A stretch of 64,000 nt of DNA from DATARH01 sp035309005 (GCA_035309005.1 DATGFP010000051.1:20086-84085); one strand, 5' to 3'; counted from the stretch's first letter, positions 48,825 through 59,000 are shown. A program made the numbers and translations. The notes: generated from the letters alone by a model not told the origin.

Positions 48825-49532
48825 TCAGTGGATGTCGTCCTGCTCCTTGTAGGCCTGGCGCAGCCGCTCGATCGAGAAGCCGGGCTGCTTCGACGCTTCG
48901 ATGATGACTTTCTCGCGCCGCGCCAAAAGGTCGACCGCGGCCGGGATCTTGGCGACCGCGTCAGAGGGGATCACCACCGCGCCGTGGCGGTCGGCGTGGA
49001 TCACGTCGTTGGCCGAGACCACCATGCCGCCGACGCTGACCGTGCCGCCGAACTCGACGAGGTGGACATAGGCGTGGCTCGGCATCACCGAGCCGGCCAG
49101 CACGAAAAACCCCGGCGACATCGCATCGAGGTCGCGCACCGAACCGTCGGTGATGACGCCGACGCAGCCGAGCCCGGCATGGACATGCGTCTGCACCTCG
49201 CCCCAAAAGGCGCCGAACCCGGTGTCGGGCGCGTCGATGTCCTGGATCACCGAGAGGCTCGGCAGCGGCTGCGCGGCGATGTGCTCGTAATAGCCGAGGC
49301 GGATCTTGTTGGCGGCCTCGCGGTCGCGCGGGTGCGGCTCGCGCGAGCGGATGAGGGCAGTGCGGGCAAAGCCGACGACCGGCTTCAGTTCGGGAAAGGG
49401 CGCCACCAGCGGCCGCCGGGTAAAGCCGTGCGCGCGCCGCGCCGGGGTGACGATTTCCAAGGCGTTGCAGATCGTCGGGGTATCGAAGGCGCGCAGCGCT
49501 TCGAGCGCGTGGCGGTCGGGAAAATCGGGCAT
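48825..49532 (-). CDS. RraA-fold protein (HMG/CHA aldolase-like)
   Basis: The 235-residue protein has FDTPTICNALE, GFARTAL, GAFWGEVQTHVHAGLGCVGVITDGSVRDLDAM and VHADRHGAVVIP-type segments (in parts). This is the RraA family that includes RNase E inhibitors and the 4-hydroxy-4-methyl-2-oxoglutarate aldolases. The GxVRD and later aspartate suit the metal-dependent aldolase form better than the RNase E regulator. No linked protocatechuate genes are visible. Confidence 0.82.
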   Translation of the reverse strand: MPDFPDRHALEALRAFDTPTICNALEIVTPARRAHGFTRRPLVAPFPELKPVVGFARTALIRSREPHPRDREAANKIRLGYYEHIAAQPLPSLSVIQDIDAPDTGFGAFWGEVQTHVHAGLGCVGVITDGSVRDLDAMSPGFFVLAGSVMPSHAYVHLVEFGGTVSVGGMVVSANDVIHADRHGAVVIPSDAVAKIPAAVDLLARREKVIIEASKQPGFSIERLRQAYKEQDDIH

Positions 49533-49651
49533 CCTCTGTCTCCGGGCGCTGGGGAGGGCGGGTCAGCTTCAGGCTTTATGGGCAACCGCGCCGGCCCGCA
49601 AGGCTTTTCGCGGCAGCCCTTTGCCCGCACGATCGAGAGGAAGGGGCGACG

Positions 49652-50812
49652 TTGAGCAACCTGCCGCCATTCGGCCACGCGCGGCGCGGCGATTTTCTGC
49701 TGTCCGACGGCGTCGGGCACCTCAACCACGGCAGCTTCGGCGCGACGCCGCGCATCGTGCTGGAAACGGCGCGCGAGTGGCGGACGCGGATGGAGGCCGA
49801 CCCCGACGCGTTCTTCCGCCGCGACCTGGCGGGCCTGATCCGCGCCACCGCCGAGCGGGTCGCCGGCCTAGTTGGTGGACGCGGCGAGGATTGGGCCTTT
49901 GTCGAGAACGCGACGTCCGGCCTCAACGCGATCGTCGCGTCCTTGGCGATGGAACCCGGCGACGAGATCTTGTGCCTGTCGCAGGTTTATGGCGCGATCG
50001 CCAACGCGCTGCGCTACCACGCCGAGCGCGCCGGCGCGCGCATCGTCAGCGTCAATGTGCCAGTGCCGTTCGTCGACCCGGCGCCGCTCCTCGCCGGGGT
50101 CGCGGCGGCGATCACGCCGCGCACTCGCCTCGCGCTCTTCGACCACATCACGTCGGCCGGCGCGGTGGTGCTGCCGCTCGCCGAGATCGCCGCGATCTGC
50201 CGCGCGCGCGGCGTGAAGCTGGCGGTCGACGGGGCGCACGCGCCCGGCCAGATCGCGCTCGACGTACCGGCGCTCGGGGTCGATTGGTATGTCGGCAATT
50301 TGCACAAATGGGCCTTCGCGGCCAAAGGCACTGCAATCCTCTGGTGCGCCCCGGAGCGGCAAAAGGCGCTCCATCCGACCGCGATTTCGCACTTCCTCGG
50401 CGCCGGCTTTCCGGCCGAGTTCGACTATGCCGGGACGCGCGACAACTCGGCCTGGCTCGCGGTCCCGGCGGCGCTCGATTATCTGGGCGGCTGGGGCGCC
50501 GAGGCGGTGCGCGCCCACAACGCCGCGCTGGCGCGCGAGGCCGGCGACATGCTGGTCGCGGCGTGGGACAGCGAGGCGGCGGCCGCGCCGGAATTCTGCG
50601 CCGCGATGGTCTCGGTCAGGCTGCCCGGCAGCGCCGGCGGCCAGCGCGACAAGGCGCACCGCCTCACCCTCCGCCTCGCCGAGGAGCACGCGATCGCCGC
50701 CGCGGTGATGGTGCTCGACGGCGCGCTGTGGCTGCGCGTCTCGGCGCAGATCTACAACGAGATCGGCGATTACCGCCGCCTCGCCGAGATCGGAAAAACC
50801 CTCGCCCGCTAG
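49652..50812 (+). CDS. Class V aminotransferase, isopenicillin-N epimerase-like
   Basis: The 386-residue PLP protein has GHLNHGSFGATPRIVLETAR, FVENATSGLNAIVASL, LALFDHITSAGAVVLPL and LAVDGAHAPGQIALDV. The lysine lies in VGNLHKWAFAAKGTAILWC. It belongs to the isopenicillin N epimerase/ergothioneine-lyase-like branch, in which members do elimination, desulfuration or epimerisation of amino acids. No beta-lactam genes are near. The TTG start follows an AGGAAGGGG site. Confidence 0.82.
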   Translation: MSNLPPFGHARRGDFLLSDGVGHLNHGSFGATPRIVLETAREWRTRMEADPDAFFRRDLAGLIRATAERVAGLVGGRGEDWAFVENATSGLNAIVASLAMEPGDEILCLSQVYGAIANALRYHAERAGARIVSVNVPVPFVDPAPLLAGVAAAITPRTRLALFDHITSAGAVVLPLAEIAAICRARGVKLAVDGAHAPGQIALDVPALGVDWYVGNLHKWAFAAKGTAILWCAPERQKALHPTAISHFLGAGFPAEFDYAGTRDNSAWLAVPAALDYLGGWGAEAVRAHNAALAREAGDMLVAAWDSEAAAAPEFCAAMVSVRLPGSAGGQRDKAHRLTLRLAEEHAIAAAVMVLDGALWLRVSAQIYNEIGDYRRLAEIGKTLAR

Positions 50813-50913
50813 GGCCTTTGCCTTGTGCTGCGCCGGGCGCTTCGCCATCATGGCGCAACCCAAGCCGGGCGGCGCTGCAGCGCCTGGCATAAAAGAACCG
50901 AGGGAGGTTCGCG

Positions 50914-51207
50914 ATGCCGAGTTACGTCATGCTGGCGCATTGGACCGACCAGGGCGCCCGCCAGGTCAAGGAATCGCCGAAGCGGCTCGACGCCGCCAAG
51001 AAGGCGCTCGTCGAGATGGGCGGCGAGTTCCGCTCGGTCTATATGACGATGGGCGACTATGATTTGGTGGCGATCTACGAGGCGCCGGACGATGCGGTGG
51101 CGGCGCGGTTTTCGCTGTTGCTCGGCCAGATGGGTTCGGTGCGGACGACGACGATGAAGGCCTATCCCGAAGCCGCCTATCGCGAGATCATCAATTCGCT
51201 CGGCTGA
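50914..51207 (+). CDS. GYD-domain protein
   Basis: The 97-residue protein reads YVMLAHWTDQGARQVKESPKRLDAAKKALVEMGGEFRSVYMTMGDYD (in parts), with the MGxYD motif and RTTTMKAYPE. GYD proteins are small dimeric alpha/beta-barrel proteins found singly in many bacteria. Their role is unknown. GGGAGG before the ATG supports it. Confidence 0.88.
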   Translation: MPSYVMLAHWTDQGARQVKESPKRLDAAKKALVEMGGEFRSVYMTMGDYDLVAIYEAPDDAVAARFSLLLGQMGSVRTTTMKAYPEAAYREIINSLG

Positions 51208-51371
51208 GCGGCATCTGAAGCGCCGCCGATTCTGCGGCCAGCACCCGCCGCGCGCCGAATACAGGCTGGCCGACAAGGGCCGCCGGGCGGCGGTCGCTGG
51301 GGGCGCCGATCCGGCGGCTTGCGGCGGGCGCATCCATGCTATAAGGCAGCCGCGTGTCGTGGAGGCCCCGC

Positions 51372-51830
51372 TTGCCGACCGTCTTCATCCTTAACGGCCC
51401 CAACCTCAACCTGCTCGGAGTGCGCGAGCCGGCCACCTACGGCTACGACACGCTGGCCGATGTGGAGCTGCGCTGTCTGGCGCGCGCCACCGCGCTCGAT
51501 CTGGCGATCGAATTCCGCCAGACCAACCACGAAGGCCAGCTGGTCGACTGGATCCACGAGGCGCGCGAGGCGGCCGACGGCATCATCCTCAACGCCGGCG
51601 CCTTGACCCACACCTCGGTGGCGATTCTCGACGCGCTCAACGCGGCCGAGCTGCCGGTCATCGAGGTGCACCTGTCGAACATCTTCCGGCGCGAGCATTT
51701 CCGCCACCACTCCTATGTCAGCCTGGCGGCGCGCGGCGGCATTTTCGGTCTCGGGCCGCACGGCTACGAGCTGGCGCTGGAGGCGCTCGCCAATGTGATC
51801 GAGGCCGAATCCGGCGGGGCGCCCGCTTGA
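51372..51830 (+). CDS. aroQ: 3-dehydroquinate dehydratase, type II
   Basis: The 152-residue enzyme has FILNGPNLNLLGVREPATYG (catalytic Arg/Tyr loop), FRQTNHEGQLVDWIHEA, IILNAGALTHTSVAI and IEVHLSNIFRREHFRHHSYV. It makes 3-dehydroshikimate in aromatic amino acid synthesis. GGAG seven bases before TTG at 51372 decides the start; GTG at 51354 is less likely. It is linked to accB-accC, as in many bacteria. Confidence 0.95.
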   Translation: MPTVFILNGPNLNLLGVREPATYGYDTLADVELRCLARATALDLAIEFRQTNHEGQLVDWIHEAREAADGIILNAGALTHTSVAILDALNAAELPVIEVHLSNIFRREHFRHHSYVSLAARGGIFGLGPHGYELALEALANVIEAESGGAPA

Positions 51831-52351
51831 GGCTCGGGGGCAGATTGGGGAAGAAGCTGGCGGGCGGGTTCACGGCCCGGCAGCCGCCGCTCGCCCCCGA
51901 CCCCGAAATGATCCGCGCACTCGCCGGGCTGTTGGCCGAGACCGGCCTCAACGAGATCGAATACGCGGTCGGCGATCACCGCATCCGGGTCTCCCGCGAG
52001 GCGGCCCAGAAAGCGCCGGCGGCCAATGGCCACGCCCCGGCGGCCCAATCGTCCCCGGCCGCGCCGTCCCCGGCCGAGGCCGAAATCGCGGCCCCGGCGA
52101 CCAACGGCGCCGCGCCTCCGGGCGCGCTCACCTCGCCGATCGTCGGCATCGCCTATCTCGCGGCGCAGCCCGGCACGCCGCCCTTCGTCCGGGTCGGCGA
52201 CACGGTCGGCGCCGGCGAGACGCTGCTGATCATCGAGGCGATGAAGGTGATGAACCAGATCAAGGCGCCGCGCGCCGGCCGGGTCGCGCGGATCTTCGTC
52301 GCGGATGCCGAGCCCGTCGAATACGGCGCGCCCTTGATGCTGATCGAGTGA
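51827..52351 (+). CDS. accB: Biotin carboxyl carrier protein of acetyl-CoA carboxylase
   Basis: The 174-residue protein has DPEMIRALAGLLAETGLNEIEY, an Ala/Pro-rich hinge, and a C-terminal biotinyl domain with the biotin lysine in IIEAMKVMNQI. It carries carboxylated biotin between AccC and AccAD at the start of fatty acid synthesis. The TTG at 51827 overlaps the aroQ stop; the true N-terminus could be a few residues later. A repeat separates it from accC. Confidence 0.95.
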   Translation: MRLGGRLGKKLAGGFTARQPPLAPDPEMIRALAGLLAETGLNEIEYAVGDHRIRVSREAAQKAPAANGHAPAAQSSPAAPSPAEAEIAAPATNGAAPPGALTSPIVGIAYLAAQPGTPPFVRVGDTVGAGETLLIIEAMKVMNQIKAPRAGRVARIFVADAEPVEYGAPLMLIE

Positions 52352-52377
52352 CCGGCGCAATCAGCTACGCAATTCTT

Positions 52378-52460
52378 CCCGTCACCCCCGCGCAAGCGGG
52401 GGTCCAGGGGCATGCCGCTCAATCTGCCGCCCTGGATTCCCGCTTTCGCGGGAATGACAC
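52378..52460. repeat. Palindromic repeat between accB and accC
   Basis: CCCGTCACCCCCGCGCAAGCG and the downstream CGCTTTCGCGGGAATGAC, with GGTCCAGGGG and CCTGGATTCC inside, form a long imperfect hairpin. It matches the 10510-10588 and 23957-24038 elements. It fills most of the 130-base gap in a normally tight operon, 21 bases before accC. Confidence 0.82.
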
Positions 52461-52481
52461 AAGGCGCAAATAATCTCGGCG

Positions 52482-53825
52482 ATGTTCGAGAAGGTGCTGA
52501 TCGCCAACCGCGGCGAGATCGCGCTGCGCATCCATCGCGCCTGCCAGGAAATGGGCATCAAGACGGTCGCGGTGCATTCGACCGCCGACGCGCGGGCGAT
52601 GCATGTGCGCCTCGCCGACGAGACCGTGTGCATCGGGCCGCCGCCGGCGCGCGCGAGCTATCTCAACATGCCGGCGATCCTCTCGGCCGCGACGATCACC
52701 GGCGCCGACGCGATCCACCCGGGGATCGGCTTTCTCTCCGAGAACGCCGAATTCGCCGCGCTGGTCGAAGAGCACGGCTTCACCTTCATCGGCCCCTCCC
52801 CCCAGCACATCGCGCTGATGGGCGACAAGGTGCGCGCCAAGGCCGAGGCGGCGCGGCTCGGCATCCCGGTCGTGCCGGGCTCGGCCGCAGCGGTCGGCGA
52901 CATCGCCGCGGCGCAAGAGGCGGCGCGCGCGATCGGCTACCCGGTCCTCTTGAAAGCCTCGGCCGGCGGCGGCGGGCGCGGCATGAAGCTGGCGCGCGAC
53001 GCGGCCGAACTCGCCCACCTGCTGCCGCTGGCGCAAGCAGAAGCCGGCGCCGCGTTCGGCGATTCCGCGGTCTATCTCGAGCGCTTCCTCGAACGGCCGC
53101 GGCACATCGAGGTGCAGCTGCTCGGCGACGGCAAGGGCGGCGTCATCCATCTCGGCGAGCGCGACTGCTCGCTGCAGCGCTCGCACCAGAAGCTGCTCGA
53201 GGAAAGCCCCTCGCCCGCGCTCGATTCCTCGGCCCGCGAGCGCCTGACCGGGGTCGCGGTCGCGGCGCTGCGCGAGCTCGGCTACCAGAGCGCCGGCACG
53301 ATCGAATTTCTTTACGAGGACGGCGAATTCTACTTTATCGAGATGAACACCAGGCTGCAGGTCGAGCACCCGGTCAGCGAGATGGTCAGCGGCCTCGACA
53401 TCGTGCGCGAGCAGCTGCGGATCGCCGCCGGCGAGCCGCTCGGCTACGACCAGAGCGCCATCGCGCTGCGCGGCCACGCCATCGAATGCCGCGTCAACGC
53501 CGAGAACCCGCAGGATTTCCGGCCGTCGCCGGGACGCGTCAGCGAGTATCATGCGCCGGGCGGGTTTGGCGTGCGGGTCGACAGCGCGCTCTACCAGGGC
53601 TACGAGGTGCCGCCCTACTACGACAGCCTCGTCGCCAAGCTGGTGGTCCACGGCGCCAGCCGGGAGGAATGCGTGATGCGGCTGCGCCGGGCGCTCGGCG
53701 AATACGTGATCGGCGGCATCGAGACGACGATCCCCCTGCACCAGCGCCTCGTCGAGGACCCCGAATTCCGCGCCGGCGCCTACGACATCCACTGGCTCGA
53801 ACGCTTCCTGGCGCGGCCGCTGTGA
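52482..53825 (+). CDS. accC: Biotin carboxylase subunit of acetyl-CoA carboxylase
   Basis: The 447-residue protein has FEKVLIANRGEIALRIHRAC, IHPGIGFLSENAEFA, the ATP-grasp glycine loop KASAGGGGRGMKLA, ERDCSLQRSHQKLLEE, and EMNTRLQVEHPVSEMVSGLD. It carboxylates biotin on AccB using ATP and bicarbonate. It overlaps aat by GTGA. ATG at 52482 opens the conserved N-terminus. Confidence 0.97.
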   Translation: MFEKVLIANRGEIALRIHRACQEMGIKTVAVHSTADARAMHVRLADETVCIGPPPARASYLNMPAILSAATITGADAIHPGIGFLSENAEFAALVEEHGFTFIGPSPQHIALMGDKVRAKAEAARLGIPVVPGSAAAVGDIAAAQEAARAIGYPVLLKASAGGGGRGMKLARDAAELAHLLPLAQAEAGAAFGDSAVYLERFLERPRHIEVQLLGDGKGGVIHLGERDCSLQRSHQKLLEESPSPALDSSARERLTGVAVAALRELGYQSAGTIEFLYEDGEFYFIEMNTRLQVEHPVSEMVSGLDIVREQLRIAAGEPLGYDQSAIALRGHAIECRVNAENPQDFRPSPGRVSEYHAPGGFGVRVDSALYQGYEVPPYYDSLVAKLVVHGASREECVMRLRRALGEYVIGGIETTIPLHQRLVEDPEFRAGAYDIHWLERFLARPL

Positions 53826-54514
53826 TCCCGCTGACCGCCGACATCCTGCTGCAGGCCTATGCCGCCGGCATCTTCCCGATGGCGGAGGGGGCCGACGACC
53901 CGGACCTCTTCTGGGTCGACCCGACGCGCCGCGGCATCCTGCCGCTCGACGCGTTCCACGTGCCGCGCCGCCTCCAGCGGGTGCTGCGGCGGGGCGAATT
54001 TACGGTGCGCTGCGACAGCGCCTTCGGGGCGGTGCTGCGCGGCTGCGCGGCTTCCAGCGAAACCCGCCCCTCGACCTGGATCAACGACGAGATCGTGCGC
54101 CTCTATAGCGCGCTCCACGTGCGCGGCGCCGCCCACAGCGTCGAGTGCTGGCTGGGCGACGAGCTCGCCGGCGGGCTATACGGCGTCTCGTTGGGCGCCG
54201 CCTTTTTCGGCGAGAGCATGTTCAGCCGGGTGACCGACGCCAGCAAGGTCGCGCTGGTGCACCTCGTGGCACGGCTGCGGCTCGGCGGCTACCGGCTCCT
54301 CGACACCCAGTTCGTGACGCCGCATCTGGCGCGCTTCGGCGCCATCGAGGTGACCCGCGCGCGCTACCACCGGCTGCTCGCCGAGGCGCTGCGTCACCGC
54401 GCGGTTTTCCCCCCCGACTTGCCGGGGGCCTCCGGAGCAGGCCCGGGGGCAGGCCCGGGAGGTGCCGGCGGCGACCCGTTCGCCGCCTTGCAGTCGAGCA
54501 AGGTCACGTCGTAG
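53822..54514 (+). CDS. aat: Leucyl/phenylalanyl-tRNA-protein transferase
   Basis: The 230-residue enzyme has LLQAYAAGIFPMAEGADDPDLFWVDP (in parts), TWINDEIVRLYSALHVRGAAHSVE, GGLYGVSLGAAFFGESMFSR and DTQFVTPHLARFGA. It adds Leu or Phe to proteins with N-terminal Lys/Arg for ClpS/ClpAP degradation. The last 35 residues are a Gly/Pro/Ala-rich extension beyond the usual end, encoded on DNA that is also the 3' end of the opposite-strand DUF2155 gene. GTG start overlaps accC. Confidence 0.94.
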   Translation: MIPLTADILLQAYAAGIFPMAEGADDPDLFWVDPTRRGILPLDAFHVPRRLQRVLRRGEFTVRCDSAFGAVLRGCAASSETRPSTWINDEIVRLYSALHVRGAAHSVECWLGDELAGGLYGVSLGAAFFGESMFSRVTDASKVALVHLVARLRLGGYRLLDTQFVTPHLARFGAIEVTRARYHRLLAEALRHRAVFPPDLPGASGAGPGAGPGGAGGDPFAALQSSKVTS

Positions 54515-54846
54515 ACCGGGTGTTCGAGCGCCGACAGCGCCGGGCTCGAGGAAAACATCCAGCCGCTGAACAGGCGGGCCTGCTCCTCGCCCGGGCGGTT
54601 CTCGTAGATCTGCACGAAGGCGGCGTTTTCCGGCCGGTCCTCGGGCGCGCTCTTTTCGCAGTCGCGCACCACCAGGGACAGCGTGCCGAAGCTCACCGCC
54701 TGGCCGACCGGCGCCTCGAAGCGCGACACCCGCGCGGTGATCTTGTCGAGGAGCTGCATGACCGCGACCGGCCGCGGCGTCATCGTCGCCGCGGCGGCGG
54801 CGCCGGAAGCGAGCGCCAGCGCGCTCAGCGCGAGGCCGAGCCGCAT
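54394..54846 (-). CDS. DUF2155 family exported protein
   Basis: The 150-residue protein has a signal peptide (ASGAAAA). The DUF2155 core follows: VAVMQLLDKITARVSRFEAPVGQ, FGTLSLVVRDCEKSAPEDRPENAAF (in parts), and GWMFSSSPALSALEHPVYDVTLLDCK. The tail is Pro/Gly/Ala-rich. Alphaproteobacterial members sit between aat and mlaD and their role is not known. Its 3' end overlaps aat antisense by 121 bases. ATG at 54846. Confidence 0.9.
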   Translation of the reverse strand: MRLGLALSALALASGAAAAATMTPRPVAVMQLLDKITARVSRFEAPVGQAVSFGTLSLVVRDCEKSAPEDRPENAAFVQIYENRPGEEQARLFSGWMFSSSPALSALEHPVYDVTLLDCKAANGSPPAPPGPAPGPAPEAPGKSGGKTAR

Positions 54847-54881
54847 CGGCTCAACGGCGGGCAATCGTCATTGCGGCCGGA

Positions 54882-55409
54882 TCACTTGGGCCCAGCCGGC
54901 GCCGGCGGTGCGGGGGCGCCACCGGGCGCCGGTTGCGGCGCCGCCTCGCCCCCTTCGGGCTTCTTCCCGCCGGGCGACGAAAAGATCATCTGGCCGATCA
55001 GGTTTTCCAGGCTGACCGAGGATTGGGTGTATTTGATCTTGCCGCCGGGCGGGATCATCTTGTCCGAGCCGCCCGGCACCAGCGACAAGTATTTGTCGCC
55101 GAGGAGCCCGGCCGAAACGATCTCGGCGACGGTGTCGTCCGGCAATTTGATCGACGGGTCGACGCTCATCCGCACATCGGCCAGAAAGGTCTTCGGGTCG
55201 AGCCTCTCGGAGAGGATCGAGCCGACCTTGATGCCGCTGATGCGCACGTCGCCGCCCTGGCGGATGCCGTCGATCCGCTCGAAATCGGCGCTGAGCTGGT
55301 AGCCGGCGACCTCGCGCAGCTGGCTGGTATTGTAGGCGAACACCAGGAACAGCAGGGCGACGACGAGGACCACCGCGCCCATCACGGTCTCGATGACGTT
55401 ACCCCTCAT
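54882..55409 (-). CDS. mlaD: Phospholipid transport periplasmic protein MlaD
   Basis: The 175-residue protein has one N-terminal membrane helix (VMGAVVLVVALLFLVFAY) and an MCE domain (YQLSADFERIDGIRQGGDVRISGIKVGSI in parts, LPDDTVAEIVSAGLLGDKYLSLVPGG). A Pro-rich tail follows. MlaD hexamers shuttle phospholipids to keep outer-membrane asymmetry. The other Mla genes are not in this window. ATG at 55409. Confidence 0.92.
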   Translation of the reverse strand: MRGNVIETVMGAVVLVVALLFLVFAYNTSQLREVAGYQLSADFERIDGIRQGGDVRISGIKVGSILSERLDPKTFLADVRMSVDPSIKLPDDTVAEIVSAGLLGDKYLSLVPGGSDKMIPPGGKIKYTQSSVSLENLIGQMIFSSPGGKKPEGGEAAPQPAPGGAPAPPAPAGPK

Positions 55410-55446
55410 CGTCAGTCCCCGCCCCGCCTGAAACCCGCGGCGCGCA

Positions 55447-55824
55447 CTATTCCGGCGACCACGGCTCGTAATCGCCGGTGGCGTGGACCCGGTGGCCGCC
55501 GCGCAGCACCGACCCATGCGGATGATAGGCCTGTGGCGTCCCGGTGAGGTTCGGCTCGTGATCCTTTTCCCAGGCGTAGCGCTGGCGCGGCTGGGGCACC
55601 TCGTCGACCATGTGGTGCAGCCAGGCGTGCCATTCCGGCGGCACCTTGGAGCCTTCCGGCTCGCCCTGGTAGATCACCCAGCGCCGCTCGCGGCTGAAGC
55701 GCCCGCCGCCGAGCCGCGCCCACTTGTCGCCGCGCAGCCGGTAATAGCGGTTGCCGTATGCATCGGCGCCAGCCGGCACGCCGCGCAGCCAGGTCAAGAT
55801 CCGCGTTCCGATCGTCGCACCCAT
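55447..55824 (-). CDS. NDUFA12-type complex I accessory protein
   Basis: The 125-residue protein has ADAYGNRYYRLRGDKW, RRWVIYQGEPEGSKVPPEWHAWLHH and a YAWEKDHEPNLTGTPQAYHPHGSV end. This is the bacterial homolog of the mitochondrial complex I subunit NDUFA12 (B17.2), found mostly in alphaproteobacteria. It binds the peripheral arm of NADH:quinone oxidoreductase. It is first in the row NDUFA12-mlaD-DUF2155. Confidence 0.95.
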   Translation of the reverse strand: MGATIGTRILTWLRGVPAGADAYGNRYYRLRGDKWARLGGGRFSRERRWVIYQGEPEGSKVPPEWHAWLHHMVDEVPQPRQRYAWEKDHEPNLTGTPQAYHPHGSVLRGGHRVHATGDYEPWSPE

Positions 55825-56080
55825 CCGATCCCTTCCGGGCGTCCCTTGCGGCCGAGCGCGGGGGTTATCGCACCGCCTCGGCGGAGGGTAAAGGCCCGAG
55901 TCGCGCGGGGCGGCGGCGGCAGGCGTAGCAGATGCGCAACATCTAGTAGGATTTTAGGCCCCCACTACCAAATACGTTGATCGGCTGATTCGTTAACTAC
56001 ATAATCCGGTGGTTTGCATCGGGGCCGCTACCGCATCTGGTGGATGGCGGAGCGGTCGCCGAGGATTCGAGGGGAGAGAA

Positions 56081-59000
56081 ATGCATATCACGCGTCTTTT
56101 CACCATGGCCGGCCGGGACCCCTACGAGCTGGTTGCGTTCCGCAGCGCGTCGAGCGAGATCCGCAACCCCGACGGCTCGGTCGTCTTCGCCGCCGAGGGA
56201 ATCGAGGTGCCGGCCGAGTGGAGCCAGGTGGCCTGCGACATCCTCGCCCAGAAATACCTGCGCAAGGCCGGCGTGCCGGCCCGCCTCGTGGCGGTCGAGG
56301 AAGAGGGCGTCCCCGAATGGCTGTGGCGCCGCACCGGCGACGCGGCGGCGCTGGCGGAACTCCCCAAGGAAGCGCGCTCGGGTGGCGAGACCAGCGCCAA
56401 GCAATGCTTCGACCGGCTCGCCGGCACGTGGACCTATTGGGGCTGGAAGGGCGGCTATTTCGACGGCGAGGAGGATGCCCGCGCCTTCTTCGACGAACTG
56501 CGGCTGATGCTGGCGCGCCAGATGGGCGCCCCCAACAGCCCGCAATGGTTCAACACCGGGCTCCATTGGGCCTATGGCATCGACGGCCCGGCGCAGGGCC
56601 ACTATTACGTCGATTACAAGACCGGCAAGGTGCGCGCTTCCGAAAGCGCCTACGAGCACCCGCAGCCGCACGCCTGCTTCATCCAGTCGGTCGCCGACGA
56701 CCTCGTCAACGAGGGCGGCATCATGGATTTGTGGGTGCGCGAGGCGCGGCTCTTCAAATACGGCTCGGGCACCGGCTCCAATTTCTCGAAATTGCGCGGC
56801 GACGGCGAGCGCCTCTCGGGCGGCGGGCGCTCCTCGGGGCTGATGAGCTTTCTGAAGATCGGCGACCGCGCCGCCGGCGCGATCAAGTCGGGCGGCACGA
56901 CAAGGCGCGCCGCCAAGATGGTGATCGTCGACGCCGACCATCCCGATATCGAGGATTACATCGACTGGAAGGTCGTCGAGGAGCAGAAGGTCGCGGCATT
57001 GGTCGCCGGCTCGAAGCTGGCGGCGAAGCACCTCAATTTGATCATGGCGGCGTGCCGCGAGGATGTGCCAAATGGCGGGGGCGACCCCTTCGATCCGGCG
57101 CAAAACCCGGCGCTGAAGCGCGAGATCCGCGCGGCGCGGCGGGCGATGATCCCGGAAAACTACGTCCAGCGGGTCATCCAGTTCGCCCGCCAGGGCTTCT
57201 CCCAGATCGATTTCCGCACCTACGACACCGATTGGGACAGCGAGGCGTATCTCACCGTCGCCGGGCAGAACTCCAACAATTCGGTGCGCCTCACCAACGA
57301 TTTCTTGGAGCGCGTCGAGAATGGCGCCGACTGGAACCTGACCCGCCGCACCGACGGCAAGGTGACGAAAACCCTGCCGGCCCGCGAGCTGTGGGACAAG
57401 ATCGCCCACGCCGCCTGGGCCTCGGCCGACCCCGGGCTGCAATTCGACACGACGATCAACGATTGGCACACCTGCGCCGCGTCGGGCCGCATCAACGCGT
57501 CCAACCCGTGCTCGGAATACATGTTCTTGGACGACACCGCGTGCAACCTCGCTTCGCTCAACCTCCTCACCTTCCGGCGAGACGACGGCTCCTTCGCGGT
57601 CGCCGATTTCGAGCACGCGGTGCGGCTGTGGACGGTCGTCCTCGAACTCTCGGTGATGATGGCGCAGTTCCCGGCGAAGGAGATCGCGCGGCTCAGCTTC
57701 GCCTACCGCACGCTCGGCCTCGGCTACGCCAATCTGGGCGGCCTCCTGATGGCGATGGGCATCGCCTACGACAGCGCCGCCGGCCGCGCGATCGCCGCCG
57801 CGGTCACCGCGCTCCTGACCGGCATCAGTTACGCGACCTCGGCCGAGATGGCGAACGAACTCGGCGCCTTCCCCGGCTTTGCCAAGAATCGCGAGGCGAT
57901 GCTGCGGGTCATCCGCAACCACCGCCGCGCCGCGCATGGCGAAGCGGCGGGCTATGAAGCGCTCGCGACCCCGCCGGTGCCGCTCGACGCGGCCAACTGC
58001 CCCGACCGGCCGCTCGTCCAGGCGGCGCGCGCGGCCTGGGACGCGGCCCTCAATCTGGGCGAGGCGCACGGCTTCCGCAACGCGCAGGCGACGGTGCTGG
58101 CGCCGACCGGCACGATCGCGCTCGTCATGGATTGCGACACCACCGGGATCGAACCCGATTTCGCGCTGGTCAAATTCAAGAAGCTCGCCGGCGGCGGCTA
58201 TTTCAAGATCATCAACCGGCTGGTGCCGCAGGCGCTACGCACCCTCGGCTACGGCGAGGATCAGATCGCCGAGATCGAGCGCTACGCGCTGGGCCAGGGC
58301 ACCCTCAAGGGCGCCCCCGGCGTCAACCACGAGAGCCTCGCCGCGAAGGGCTTCGACGTTGCGGCGCTGGCCGCGCTCGAAGGCGCGCTCGCCGCCGCCT
58401 TCGACATCAAGTTCGCCTTCAACAAATGGACGCTCGGCGAAGCCTTCCTCGCCCAGCGCCTCGGCATCGCGCCCGAAGCCATGGGCGAAGCCGGCTTCGA
58501 CCTCCTGGCGGCGCTCGGCTTCTCGCGCGCCGAAGTCGAGGCGGCCAACGCCTATTGCTGCGGCGCGATGACATTGGAAGGCGCGCCCTTCCTCACGCCA
58601 GAGCACCTCGCGGTCTTCGACTGCGCCAACCCGTGCGGCCCCAACGGCACCCGCTGCATCTCGGTCGAGGGCCACATCCGCATGATGGCGGCGGCGCAGC
58701 CCTTCATCACCGGCGCGATCTCGAAAACCATCAACATGCAGAATTCGGCGACGGTCGAGGATTGCAAGGAAGCCTACCGGCTGTCATGGCGCCTCGGCCT
58801 CAAGGCGACCGCGCTCTACCGCGACGGCTCGAAGCTGTCGCAGCCGTTGGCCTCGACCCTCTTCGGCGAGGACGACGAGGCGCAGGACCAGGCCGCCGAC
58901 CTCTACGCGCTCTCGCCGGCGCAGCGCACGCCGCTGGTCGCCGAGCGCATCGTCGAGCGCATCATCGAGCGCATCGTCACCAAGGCCGAGCGCACCCGCC

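Noticed and set aside
55825..56080. Cobalamin riboswitch upstream of nrdJ
   Set aside because: I looked for the B12-box core and a long structured leader in these bases and saw neither. The gap holds nothing else I could identify.
55997..58069. A 690-codon open frame antisense to nrdJ, and a 647-codon one in another forward frame
   Set aside because: They exist because GC-rich codons leave few stops in other frames. The translations are Arg/Ala/Gly-rich with no conserved motif, while the nrdJ frame has all reductase motifs.
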